A stretch of DNA of 64,000 nt from Haematobia irritans (taxonomy: Eukaryota > Arthropoda > Insecta > Diptera > Muscidae). The DNA is taken from NCBI RefSeq assembly GCF_050003625.1, contig NC_134397.1, forward strand, positions 273,538,070 through 273,602,069, given 5' to 3'. This document shows positions 36,323 through 47,564 of the stretch, piece after piece (the stretch's first letter is position 1; each line of letters begins with the position of its first letter). The position numbers and the translations under genes are program-made. Below the pieces are notes generated by a model. It saw only the letters and a program-made list of their open reading frames with translations, was not told the origin of the DNA and did not search any database.

Positions 36323-36862
36323 AAAAGAACTAGTATATACAGCAGTAAGTTCGGCTGGGCCGAATCTTAAGTACCCACCACCATGAATGAAATATTATAG
36401 TTTCCTTCGAGATTTCAGGGGGGTTTGATGACAGATATTCTCCCAAGCAGAGCAGTTCAATCAGTACACTTCCCGAAGATAAATTTAAAGATTTTACCTA
36501 TGAAGACGATATCAGATTCTGGATTTATAAGAACCATTTTTGTTAGAGTTTTAGAGAAATAATTAACATCTCTTTTAAGTGTGCAAGAAAATGATGAAAC
36601 AACGCCTTGATTTGAAATCTATAATCTGTAGATTTTCACCCCATTATTTAAATGATTACGAGAAGTAAAATCTGGAAATTTTACATTCAGTTTCAAGCAA
36701 TTTTCATGATCAGTGCACCTTCTATACCCTCAACAAGTGAAATCGATCTATATGGAGGCCTTACCAAATAGACCGATAAACACTAAATCCGATACACGTT
36801 TTTGTGAGTCTAATATAACAGTATATTTACGATTTCAGGCAAATCGGATTAAAAACTAAAAA
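36323..36862 (+). mobile_element. Modular family B, left half
   Basis: Starts AACTAGTATATACAGCAG, 'ttcggctgggccgaatctta', 'tacccaccaccatgaatgaa', through the left module to the first array unit ('tttcaggcaaatcggattaa'), then meets family C directly. Confidence 0.85.
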
Positions 36863-37506
36863 AAAAGTAAGGAAAGTCTAAAGTCGGGCGGGGCCGACTA
36901 TATTTTACCCTGCACCACTTTGTAGATCTAAATTTTCGATACCATACCACATCCGTCAATTGTGTTGGGTGCTGTATATAAAAGGTCTGTCCCAAATACA
37001 TACATTTTAATATTTCTCGATCTGGACAGAATTTGCAAGGAAAATGTTGGTATTTTGACCATTTTTATCGAAATCAGAAAAACACATATATGGGAGCTAT
37101 ATCTAAATCTGAACCGATTCCAACCAAATTTGGCACGCACAGCTACAATGCTAACTATAATCCCTGTGCAAAATTTCAACTAAATCAGAGTAAAAAATTG
37201 GCCTCTGTGGTCATATGAGTGTAAATTGGGCGAAACCTATATATGGGACCTATATCTAAATCTGAACCGATTTCAATCAAATTTGGCACACATGACAATA
37301 CAATGAATTGTACTTCGTGTGCAAAACTTGAACCAAATTGGACCAAAACTCTGGCTTCTAGGACCATAATAGTCCATATCGGGCGAAAGATATATATGGG
37401 AGCTATATCTAAACCTGAACCGATTTCAATACAATTTGGCACACATGATTGTACTTCTAGTGAAAAATTTCAACCAAATTGGGCCAAAACTCCGGCTTCT
37501 GGGGCC
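36863..37506 (+). mobile_element. Modular family C, left half
   Basis: Begins 'aagtaaggaaagtctaaagt' with the hairpin GTCGG-GCGGGGC-CGAC, 'taccctgcaccactttgtag', then about three 153-bp units ('atatatgggagctatatcta', 'aaccgatttcaatcaaattt'). The unit is open for 51 codons (MGPISKSEPI to VHIGRKIY). It stops at 'ccggcttctggggcctaacc'. Confidence 0.85.
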
Positions 37507-37542
37507 TAACCTAACCTAACATAACCTAACATAACCTAACTA
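37504..37542. repeat. CCTAA simple repeat
   Basis: CCTAACCTAACATAACCTAA-type run, the complement of the arthropod telomere unit TTAGG. It follows the truncated C element and could be all that is left of a SINE tail. Confidence 0.7.
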
Positions 37543-37671
37543 CAAGTGTAGCTTAACCAACAGAGGAAAACAATGTTTGTCAATTTTATTTGGGCAAAGC
37601 CCAAATAGACAATTTTGTCAAAATTTTATTTCTGTATAATATTTTTTTAAAAATTTATGACTACACTGAAA

Positions 37672-38226
37672 AAAAAAGCATGCCCGGTTCCAAAGATTTT
37701 GTCTTTACTTTAACAATTTTGGTATTGATTCCGAGCCAAAGAAGCGGAGAATACAAGTAAGGATACTTTTAAGACACAATTCTCTTTTCAATTTGGGTTT
37801 TGTGTACTTGCTTCTAGGAAGCAAATTTTAATTTTTTCTTTTTTTTCAGCTTTTTTTCTTCATATATGGCAAAGTCCTTTAAAAACGAGTTAACGACAAC
37901 TTTATTTTCCAAATTCAGACTCGACTTCCAGGAGAAATTATGCTATGTTTCAAGTAAAAAACGCCTTTAAAGTAAAGTGTTGAAAAACATGTCCTATTTT
38001 TTAACGATTTTTTGCTTTGTATTCGAGATGCAAATAGACAACAAATTTAAAGACAATTTCATTAATTTTATAGAATTTTTTTGAATTATTAAAGTCAGGT
38101 TGACCTTACCCCAAACATTTTTCTTTCATGTTATGATACCCATTTTTAAGTCAAATCACTTAATTATAAGGACAATACGACTTCATTGAAAAGCTTATCG
38201 ACTTTTGGACAAGAAAAAACTTTATT
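37672..38226 (+). mobile_element. Family D element, 3'-truncated
   Basis: Starts CACTGAAAAAAAAAGCATGC and follows the D reference through 'gactcgacttccaggagaaa' and 'cgacttttggacaagaaaaa', then runs into TTCTATAGAA-type minisatellite. The last ~110 bases and right terminus are lost. Confidence 0.8.
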
Positions 38227-38329
38227 AAATTTTGTCAAATATTTTTTCTATAGAAAACATGTTGTCGAAATTTTATTTTGACAAAATTTCTATATTTCCA
38301 TAAAAGCGAAAACGGATACTAAACATATT

Positions 38330-38440
38330 GAAAAAATGAGCTTGGACAAAAGCTATCGAAGTGCATGAGCTCACCGATGAACAACAAAAAGTTGGACTGG
38401 AAAAGTCTAAGAGTTGCTTTACTTGCCAGTTACCGAATGT
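38330..38440 (+). pseudogene. Possible mariner-like transposase scrap
   Basis: One frame reads EVHELTDEQQKVGLEKSKSC, which resembles the mariner N-terminal motif (W)VPHELTE..... from family knowledge. Nothing before or after it extends the similarity, and there are no termini. It could be coincidence. Confidence 0.25.
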
Positions 38441-39335
38441 GGTTCTCCCCATAACAGGCCCGAGTAAAAGTATTTATACTGAAATGTTTCGTAGGTAAGG
38501 TAATCAAAAATCCAATTTCTTCAATATAACGACGATTAACACACTGAAATGTTTTCAAGGACATTCACTTTATGATATTCCCATACTAACACCAATTTCA
38601 AACTTCCTGTAAGGACACTCGTTAATTGCAACATTTACTGTTGCATTCGAATACCACATTCTTTGGTGCGTTTTGTCAGTCGTTTATGTTTCATTTGTGT
38701 CCTCATTTTACCACCCCTATAGCAGTGAAGACCAAAAAAAGGGTTGCGGTATTTTGGCAAGGCTTCTTTTCTATGCAACGGCCATCCATTGATGCTTTTA
38801 TATGGGGGGGTGCTTGATGCTTTCTGTTTGTTTTTCTCGGTTTTAGCTGAGAGAACTTTTGGTCGTTTGTGGTTTACTTGCACTCGTTTTGAAGAAAGAC
38901 AAATATTTAGTGGGCTATTAAAATAATTCACAACACTTTGTTTGCTTCTAAAAAAACAAAATGAAAAACCAGCAAGTTTGCTTTCCTCCAACCATATTTC
39001 AGTTTGAATGGATATCTAAACTTTTAATGGATTATTATTCGGAATTATTGACATTCCCATTTAGAGGCAACCAAAATGTTCACTAGTGGATGGAAAATAT
39101 TCGTTAATTAGAGTTATTTCAATTACGTTAATGGTTAACTCTTTGAAAAAGAAAATATATTGAAATATGAATATTTTATCCGTAAATCATTGATATTTTT
39201 AATTGTCATATAAAAATATACAGATAACTTGAGTTAACTGCTTATATAGTCATTTGCAATGGATATTATTTTTTTTTATATAGACAACCCTTTACAGAAA
39301 AGAACAAAACTGGCAATAATATAGGAAACTCTATA
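38441..39335. other. Unassigned 0.9 kb
   Basis: Includes a 118-codon reverse open frame (38991-38635, MEESKLAGFSFCFF start) and overlapping forward frames. None resembles a known protein, and no splice or start context supports them. Confidence 0.4.
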
Positions 39336-39681
39336 CACTCAATAAAAAGTGAACCCTATATGGTACTAAAGGCAATTTAATTATATTTAAGTTCATGCAA
39401 ATATTATGTTCTGAGAAATTTTCCTTGGCGCCAAATCAGGACCATTTTAACCATACACGTTCACGTTCATTCTTATTATTTTTGGGAATCGTACGAAACT
39501 TTTCTTTTGCTTTAGTTCATATTGAACTTATGTCCACGGTCATTGAACTTTATACCCACGGGTAGATCATGACATTTTTGAGACATACTTAAAAAAATTA
39601 AGATTTCATTAAGCTGTGGATAATTTCGAAAAAAATAATGAAATTTAACTACAAACAAATAATTTTTTTTGGCAATGAGTG
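39336..39681 (+). mobile_element. Family J element without insert
   Basis: Starts CACTCAATAAAAAGTGAACC and ends TTTTTTTTGGCAATGAGTG. It matches the outer parts of 25883-27191 and supplies the empty site for family K ('gaactttatacccacggg'). Confidence 0.55.
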
Positions 39682-40260
39682 TGAGCAAAAATCAAATTGT
39701 CTTCGTGATTGTGCGTGAGTAAAATTTTTCCGAAATCACGCTCACGATAAAAATTAACGTTAACGATCCAACTAAAGCGCACGATAAAACTCACGTTAAC
39801 GAAAAAATGCATGTTCACAATAAAACTCGCACTTATGGTAAAGCAGAGACACAAAAATCACACTCACGAACACATTCACGTTCACGATTAAATTCAAACT
39901 CACCAATTTTAATCACTTTCACGTATTTTTATCAAGCTTAAGATTTAAATTTGTTTGATTTTGCAACATATTTTAATTGTGGCAATGGTTGCGTCGTGAG
40001 TTATGAATGTCAATTAGTCATCAGTAATTGCAGCGAGTCAGGAGATTTGTCGTAAATCACAAGAATTTTCGTAAATGCTAATTGTTGTGTCACGAATAAC
40101 TATTTTCGGGAAACAAGAATATTGTCGTGAGTCACGAAAAATTTCGTGAATTAGGAGAATTTTATCGAGCCACGGAAATTGACGTGTTCCGAAAATATTC
40201 GTGAATCGCGAGATTTGTCGTGAATCGTGCGGGAGCGTGTAAGGCATAAACGTTGGTCAT
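39682..40260. repeat. TCACG/CGTGA-rich mirror tract
   Basis: The first half (to ~39950) is dense in CACG ('cgctcacgataaaaatt', 'cactcacgaacacattcacg'), the second in CGTGA ('gtcgtgagtcacgaaaaatt', 'gtgaatcgcgagatttgtcg'). The halves are imperfect reverse complements, suggesting a decayed foldback structure. Not coding. Confidence 0.6.
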
Positions 40261-40782
40261 GAGTAAGCGTGCGCGAGTATGACTTTTCATTTCCTGAATT
40301 TTCGTGGGCTTGAAATCCTACCCACATGTCAAGCGTGAGTACAATATTTTTTCGTGAATGCGAAATTACAACAAAATTTAGAAAACCAATAAAACGTACT
40401 ACGTCTATCATTACAAAACAAACTATTTTATAGACACAATTGCCCAAATTTGCCCACAGGCAACATTCTCTACCGCCCAAACGAATGGGCGTGGCGATCC
40501 GAAATTTTAGCTAGACGCTTCTTAAATGACTTCAACATGATTAAAAGTATAAATAAATTTTTAGCGATACCGACAAAAATACGGGGTCGAAAGGGTTAAT
40601 AACGCTTTGTGGAAATCTCTCTCACGACTTAATTCATTTTTGCTATAAATTAGTTTAGTTTTTTTTTGTGCACTATGATGTGATCTTTGGAGTGATAATA
40701 TAATTCAAGAGCATAATGCTCCTTTTTATACCCTCCACTAGAGTGACCGCAACTTATATGGGGCAAAAAAAATGTCGGAATC
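40121..40782 (+). repeat. Segmental duplication, left copy
   Basis: Repeated at 41074-41766 with an offset of 953 bases and near identity; both copies have the same 109-codon reverse open frame (40480-40151 and 41433-41104). The main difference is a 30-base segment present only in the right copy near 41573. The copy ends within the first ~60 bases of the hAT element that is complete on the right. Confidence 0.9.
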
Positions 40783-40834
40783 TAAAAATATTATTATAAA
40801 AAAAACAATAATAATTACCAGGTATAATTACCAG

Positions 40835-41066
40835 TACAAGTAAGTAACAACTTTTTCGTATACTCAAAAACAAGTTTACTTGGATCCCAAGATTTTGACC
40901 TTCCCTTAAGGATTTTGGTATTGATTCCGAGCCAAAGATGCGGCTTCTTTAAAATAAAAACATTTTTGACGGACCTCCCTGGCTTTAAATCTAGGATCAA
41001 TAAAATTAAAATTGGATACAGATCTCATTCATCGAATTTTTATCCTCTTTTTGCGATATATTAATA
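40835..41066 (+). mobile_element. Family L fragment
   Basis: Matches 54545-54727 ('gattttgaccttcccttaag', 'ggctttaaatctaggatc', 'ggatacagatctcattca') and, more weakly, about 16910-17000. It shares 'tattgattccgagccaaaga' with family D, so the two are related. It separates the two duplication copies. Confidence 0.65.
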
Positions 41067-41073
41067 AAGGCAA

Positions 41074-41766
41074 ATTGTCGTGAGTCACGAAAAATTTCGT
41101 GAATTAGGAGAATTTTATCGAGCCACGGAAATTGACGTGTTCCGAAAATATTCGTGAATCGCGAGATTTGTCGTGAATCGTGCGGGAGCGTGTAAGGCAT
41201 AAACGTTGGTCATGAGTAAGCGTGCGCGAGTATGACTTTTCATTTCCTGAATTTTCGTGGGCTTGAAATCCTACCCACATGTCAAGCGTGAGTACAATAT
41301 TTTTTCGTGAATGCGAAATTACAACAAAATTTAGAAAACCAATAAAACGTACTACGTCTATCATTACAAAACAAACTATTTTATAGACACAATTGCCCAA
41401 ATTTGCCCACAGGCAACATTCTCTACCGCCCAAACGAATGGGCGTGGCGATCCGAAATTTTAGCTAGACGCTTCTTAAATGACTTCAACATGATTAAAAG
41501 TATAAATAAATTTTTAGCGATACCGACAAAAATACGGGGTCGAAAGGGTTAATAACGCTTTGTGGAAATCTCAAAATATGGAGTATAATTTAGTTCAATT
41601 TTCTCACGACTTAATTCATTTTTGCTATAAATTAGTTTAGTTTTTTTTTTGTGCACTATGATGTGATCTTTGGAGTGATAATATAATTCAAGAGCATAAT
41701 GCTCCTTTTTATACCCTCCACTAGAGTGACCGCAACTTATATGGGGCAAAAAAAATGTCGGAATCT
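41074..41766 (+). repeat. Segmental duplication, right copy
   Basis: Near-identical to 40121-40782. It continues into a complete hAT element and the family A copy beyond. The extra 30 bases near 41573 begin 'aaaatatggagtataattta'. Confidence 0.9.
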
Positions 41767-43495
41767 TGTTCGCCTTAACCCAACAAAACGAATCCCCTTT
41801 CCAGATATTGGAATAGCCAAATTTGAGCCCGATTAGACGACGTTAACACGTGCCGCTCGTCGCTGAGTCAAACCGAGTTACGCCTGCCTCGAGCTTCGAA
41901 AACTCGACCTGGTGCCACTAGGAGCATTCGCCTCAACCCCACAAAATGAATCCCCTTTCCAGATATTGCGATAGCCAAAATTTGAGCCGCCAAACTTTTT
42001 GGCCAAAAAAATCGTTTTTTTTCAAATTGTGAGTGACGAGCGGCACGTGTTAACGTCGTTTAATCGGGCTTAAATTTTGGATATCCCAATATCTGGAAAG
42101 GGGATTCGTTTTGTGGGGTTGAGGCGAATACTCCTAGTGGCACCAGGTCGCGTTTTCGAAGCTAAAGGCTGGCGTAACTCGGTTTGACTCAGAGTTACAA
42201 CAATTTTGTTCATAACATAATTTTTTAAGGACAAAATAAGCTATCGTTTCTGATATCGTGCGTTTTTTTCATTATTTACCGTTCTCGAGTTATGGCTCAA
42301 TACGTCAACTTTTTGGCCAAATCATTGTTTTTTTTCAAATTTTGAGCGACGAGCGGCACGTGTTAACGTCGTTTAATCGGGCTCAAAATTTGGCTATCCC
42401 AATATCTGGAAAGGGGATTCGTTTTGTGGGGTTAAGGCGAACAAAATTCCGACATTTTTTTTGCCCCATATAAGTTGCGGTCACTCCACCCTCCACCATA
42501 GGATGGGGGGTATAACAACTTTTTCATTCCGTTTGTAACACATCGAAATATTGCTCTAACACCCCATAAAGTATTTAGATTCGGGTTCGTGGTGAAATTC
42601 TGAGTCAATCTTAGCATGTCCGTCTGTCCGTCCGTCCGTCCGTCTGTTGAAATCACGCTAACTTCCGAACGAAACAAGCTATCGACTTGAAACTTGCCAT
42701 AAGTAGTTGTTATTGATGTAGATCAGATGGTATTGCAAATGGACCACTTTTACGTATAGTCCCATAAACCGACCCCCAGATTTGACCTCCGGAGCCTCTT
42801 GGAGGAGCAAAATTCATCCAATCCGGCTGAAATTTGGTAGGTGGTGCTAGTATATGGTCTCCAACAACCAATGAAAAATTGGTTCATATCGGTCCCGATC
42901 CCTAGATTTGACCTCTTGGAGGAGCAAACTTCATCCGATCCGATTGAAATTTGGAACGTGGTGTTAGTATATGGTCTCTAACAACCATGTAAAAATGGTC
43001 CATATCGGTCCATAATCATATATATCCTCCATTTAAACCGATCCCCAGATTTGGTTTTGGCCTCTTGGAGGAGCAAATTTCAACCGATTCAGTTGAAATT
43101 TGGTACATTGTGCTAGTATATGGCCTCTAACAACCATACCGAACTAGATCGATACCGGTCTATAGTTATATGTAGCCTCAGATAAACCGATCCCCAATCA
43201 CACAAAAATCGGTCCATATCGGGTCATAATTGTATATAGTCCCCATATAAAGCGACCCCCATATTTCAATTCTGGCTCTCTAATTACCGCGCAAAAGTGC
43301 ATATCGGTTCGTAATTATTTGTCGTATGGACTTTCTTACAATTTAGAGGACGATGTTAAGGAGTTTTAAGATACCTTGCCTTCGGTAAGTATTACCACAA
43401 TGCAAATAATTCGATTGTGGATGACAGTCTTTCGTAGAAGTGGAGGGTACCTAATATTCGGCCTGGCCGAACTTACGGCCGTATATACTTGTTAT
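41706..43495 (-). mobile_element. Modular family A, reverse copy carrying a hAT
   Basis: The terminal hairpin is split at 'tttttataccctccac' by the hAT element and resumes at 42489. Then 'cattccgtttgtaacacatc', a GTCCGTCCGTCCGTCCGTC tract, about four degraded 153-bp units, and the left module ending in reverse 'aacaagtatatacggccgta'. Confidence 0.85.
41722..42488 (+). mobile_element. Foldback hAT-type element, 767 bp
   Basis: 8-bp direct repeat CCCTCCAC on both sides (41714-41721, 42489-42496). Ends TAGAGTGACCGCAACTTAT and, in reverse, TGGAGTGACCGCAACTTAT. The inverted arms run about 150 bases ('gttcgccttaaccc', 'cgaatcccctttccagatat', 'gttaacacgtgccgctcgtc'), and a second set of the same motifs sits inside, so the element is nearly all inverted repeats. 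No transposase. Confidence 0.85.
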
Positions 43496-43790
43496 CGGAT
43501 AACATGCAAAATTTTCCAATAAAAAAGTGTATTGAAAACAGTTTTCATAAATGTCTCCTATTTTTAAATGTTTGTTTTTTTTTATAATCCACAAAAACCT
43601 CCAATTTAGAAAAATTTTCTCCAATATTACAAAATTCCATTTTAAGATCGAATTGCTTAACACTAAGGGCAAAGAAAAGTTTATTGACTTTTTGTTAATT
43701 TGAATTACACTTCATTGTATCAGAGAAATGCCTCTTCTATGCTAAATCGCATTCGTATTTGAAAGATAAAAAATCTTTGTGCTTATTTTC
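43496..43790 (+). mobile_element. Degenerate family D fragment
   Basis: Weak match to the second half of D: 'cataaatgtctcctattttt', 'attgcttaacactaagggc', 'tcttctatgctaaatcgcat'. No termini. Confidence 0.45.
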
Positions 43791-44985
43791 AAATATGTAA
43801 TCTATTGCCTTTCTAGTGTCTTACACAATCATTCTGTTCAGTCTGAGCTCAATGGCTAGAGCAAACATTACCATCAATTACGAAGTTCATGAATCATGTT
43901 TGATATTTTCACCACTTATCCTAATTTCAAAGCAATTATTTCAATGTGCCGTCTCATTTAAGTGCCTATTCGGCAAACATGTGGATGATGGTGGTGAATG
44001 AATGGAAAGGAATGGAAGGGGGTATAGAGGTAGACATATATTGATGTTCATCATCCATTCGTCCACCGGTTTACATGCAATTACTCGTACTTACCACCAA
44101 CCGTATGTGAACTTTTTTAGAAGCCGAAAAAAATTCAAATGATTGTTGGAATTTTTGTTTGAAGCATGACTTTTCATAATTTCAACCATCAACGGATAAA
44201 CTGCACAATCAAACGAAATTCCAAGCAGTCGTATTAGTACAATTGCTCTATGGCTCTACATATTGTCCCCTTAATTCCATAAGAAGTTAAAGAGGAATAT
44301 GATGTTTTTCACTAAAATTTCCGAAACTCTGAGAGGATTTTGGCCAGAAAACGACTATAAACTATATATGCGCTATTCACCATAATACAACTCCCCTGAA
44401 CATAAAATACGATTGTCGACTTAGAATGAGTTTAAAGGTACCGATATTTAGCTATGGAAAATCCAATCACATTCGAAGCTAATGTCATTAATGTTGGGGA
44501 ATTTTGTGGTAGTAGTAGGGCATTATTATAGGTAAAGGAACTGTATACCGCATTTCAGCATGTCGAGTTCGTGAGGAGAAGGCGAGTTGGAGAAGAGAAG
44601 TCAAATTGTTGTATACAACTTAATTACCAATTAACCTGTATGAGTTGTAATAGCGAACAACATTAAAATATCTTAGTTCGTGTATGAGAACAGAATCGAC
44701 CGGACAGTGGATATATTCAAAAGTTCAAACTAACATGGAGGAATGGAAAGTGTAGTCATTTCAGTTGAAGGATTTTAGTTGAAATAAAATATTTCTATGT
44801 GGCGCTTAAGATTAAAATCTGTAGTTTTCATATTTGAAATGAAAGCATTTATTTATGAATCATGCAAAAGTGCTACTTCACAAGAACAATGTACGGTTGC
44901 AGAAGCACGGTTCCCACAGTTGGTACAATTGCTCCAAAAATGGTAGATTTTTTACTGTTTAGTACATTTCTTGATGTACTTAAAT
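43791..44985. other. Unassigned 1.2 kb
   Basis: No gene, tandem repeat or element end recognised; among the least repeat-like stretches in the window and possibly unique host sequence. Confidence 0.45.
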
Positions 44986-45165
44986 TTTCAATGGAAATAA
45001 AATTTTGGCCAAATTTTCTATAGAAATAAAATTTTGACAAAATTTTCTAAAAATATATAATTTTGAAGAAATTTGCTATAGAAATAAAATTTTGACAAAA
45101 TTTTCTATAGAAAAAAAATGTTGACCAAATTTTCTATAGAAATAATATTTTGGAAAACATATTCT
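44986..45165 (+). repeat. TTCTATAGAA minisatellite, about 6 units
   Basis: Same ~29-bp unit as at 29500-30075, here outside any A or hAT boundary that I can define. Confidence 0.85.
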
Positions 45166-45167
45166 AT

Positions 45168-45673
45168 ACTCTGAAACAAGCATGCCCGGTTCCAACGATT
45201 TTGTCTTTACACTAATGATTTTGGTATTGATTCCGAGCCAAAGAAGCGGAGAATTTGAAGTAAGGATAATTTTAAGACAGAATTATCTTTTAAATTTAAG
45301 TTTTGCGTACTTGATTCTAGAAGCACAGAATTGAAGTAAGGATAGTTTCAAGACAGAATTGTTTTTTTAAATTTAAGTTTTGCGTACTTGATTCTAGGCA
45401 GAAATGTTTAATTTATTCCTTTTTTGTTTTTTTTCTGTTTTTTTTTTCTTCATGTGCAATTTAAGACCTTTAAAAATGTGTTAACGACAATGTAAATTTT
45501 CAAATTCAGACTCGACTTGAAGTAGAAATTATGCCATGTCTCAAGTAAATATCATAATTAAAATAAAGTATTGAAAAACGTCTCCTATTTTTTGCTTTGT
45601 TGCCAAGATGCAAAACGACAACAAATTTAAAGACAAGATACCCATTTTAAATTTGAATCACTTAATTATAAGG
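45168..45673 (+). mobile_element. Family D element, cut by family A
   Basis: Starts degenerate 'ctctgaaacaagcatgcccg' and follows D with a small internal duplication ('gtacttgattctag' twice, about 45308 and 45384). It ends at 'cacttaattataagg' where A begins. The remainder of D is not found beyond A. Confidence 0.75.
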
Positions 45674-47525
45674 AAACAAGTATATACGGCCGTAAGTTCG
45701 GGCAGGCCGAATCTTATGTACCCTCCACCATGGATTGCGTAGAAACTTCTACGAACTTCATCCACAATCGAATTACTTGCATTGTGCTAATACTTACCGA
45801 TGGCAAGGTATCTTAAAATATCTTAACATCGTCTTCTAAATTGTAAGTAAGTCCATACGTGGTATATATTTGTGTGATTGGGGATCGATTTATCTGAGGG
45901 CTATATATAACTATAGACCGATATGGACCTAGTTAGGCATGGTTGTTAACGGCCATATACAGCACAATGTACCAAATTTCAACTAACTCGGATGAAATTT
46001 GCTCTTCCAAGTGGCTCCTAAACCAAATCGGGGGATCGGTTTATATGGGGGCTATATATGATTATGGACTGATATGGACCACTTTTAGCATGGTTGTTAA
46101 ATATCATATACTACCAACACGTACCAAATTTCAACCAGATCGGATGAATTATGCTTCTCCAAAAGGCACCGGAGGTCAAATCTGGGGATCGGTTTATATG
46201 GAGGCTATATATAATTATGGACTGATATGAACCAATTCCTGCATGGTTGTTGGATACCATGACATATACTAACATCACGTACCAAATTTCAACCGAATCG
46301 GAAGAATTTTGCTCTTCCAAGGGGCTCCGGAGGTCAAATCTGGGGATCGGTTTATATGGGGGCTATATATAATTATGGACTGATTTCGACAACTTTTGGC
46401 ATTGGTGTTTGAGGCCATATATTAACAACACGTACCAAATTTCAAAAGAATCAGATGAATTTTGGTCTTCCAAGAGGCTCCGGAAGTCAAATCTGCTGAT
46501 CGGTTTATATGGGGGCTGTATATATTTATGGACCGATGTGGACCAATTTTTGCATGGTTATTAGAGATCATATGCTGACACCATGTACCAAATTTCAACC
46601 GGATCGGATGAAATTTGCTTCTCTTAGAGGCTCCGCAAGCCACATCTGGGGATCGGTTTATATGGGGGCTATATATAATTATGGACCGATGTGGACCAAT
46701 TTTTGCATGGTTGTTAGAGACCATATACCAACACCATGTACCGAATTACAGCCGGATCGGATGAAATTTGCTTCTCTTAGAGGCTCCGCAAGCCAAATCT
46801 GGGGATCGGTTTATATGGGGGCTATATATAATTATGGACCGATGTGGTCCCATTTTTGCACGGTTGTTAGAGATCATATGCCGACACTATGTACCAAATT
46901 TCAACCGGATCGGATGAAATTTGATTCTCTTAGAGGCTCCGCAAGCCAAGTCTGGGGATCGGTTTATATGGGGGCTATAAATATATATAAACCGATGTGG
47001 ACTAATTTTTGCATGGTTGCTAGCGACCATATACCAACACCATGTACCCAATTTCCACCGGATCGGATGAAATTTGCTTCTCTTAGAGCCTCCGTAAGCC
47101 AAATCGGGGAATCGGTTTACATGGGGGCTATATATAATTATGGACGGATGTGGACCAATTTTTGCATTGTTGTTAGAGACCATATACTAGCACCATGTAC
47201 AAAAGTTCAGCCGGATCGGATGAAATTTGCTTCTCTTAGAGGATCGGCAAGCCAAATTTGGGGGTCCGTTTATATGGGGGCTATACGTAAAAGTGGACCG
47301 ATATGGCCCATTTGCAATACCATCCTTCCTACATCAATAACAACCAAGTTTCAAGTCGATAGCTTGTTTCGTTCGGAAGTTAGCGTGATTTCAACAGACG
47401 GACGGACGGACGGACGGACGGACGGACGGACATGCTCAGATCGACTCAGAATTTCACCACGACCCAGAATATATATACTTTATGGGGTCTTAGAGCAATA
47501 TTTCGATGTGTTACAAACAAAGTTA
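45674..47525 (+). mobile_element. Modular family A with open array
   Basis: Starts AAACAAGTATATACGGCCG, hairpin region 'gttcgggcaggccgaat', 'taccctccaccatggattgc', no minisatellite, then about nine 153-bp units, a GACGGACGG tract (47398-47431) and 'tttcgatgtgttacaaac'. The terminal hairpin is lost. Confidence 0.9.
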
Positions 47526-47564
47526 ATATCTAATATGATTGTGCTAAGATTTGGATTGAAATAA
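46509..47564 (+). repeat. Open 153-bp array (351 codons without a stop)
   Basis: Markers CGGTTTATATGG at 46501, 46654, 46807, 46960, 47113 and 47266 are exactly 153 apart, so the reading frame carries through six units. The translation repeats MGAIYNYGPMWTNF, CTKFQPDRMKFASLRGSAS and QIWGSVY every 51 residues. The tail is FRSEVSVISTDGRTDG, translated from the GACGGAC tract. The opposite strand is also largely open (46724-46422, 47183-46887; MVSNNHAKIGPHRSIIIYSP). No promoter, signal peptide or known fold is visible. I read it as a non-coding array whose period happens to be, or is held, divisible by three; coding cannot be excluded. Confidence 0.85.

Noticed and set aside
37504..37542. CCTAA run as a true telomere
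   Set aside because: Only a few units, interrupted, internal to the window and beside a truncated repeat; a SINE-tail origin is simpler.
38635..38991. 118-codon reverse open frame as a possible host gene
   Set aside because: No recognisable motif or domain, forward strand is also open, and no start or splice context supports it.
40151..40480. 109-codon frame present twice, taken as a conserved gene
   Set aside because: Its exact repetition is explained by the local duplication, and the sequence is unlike any known protein.
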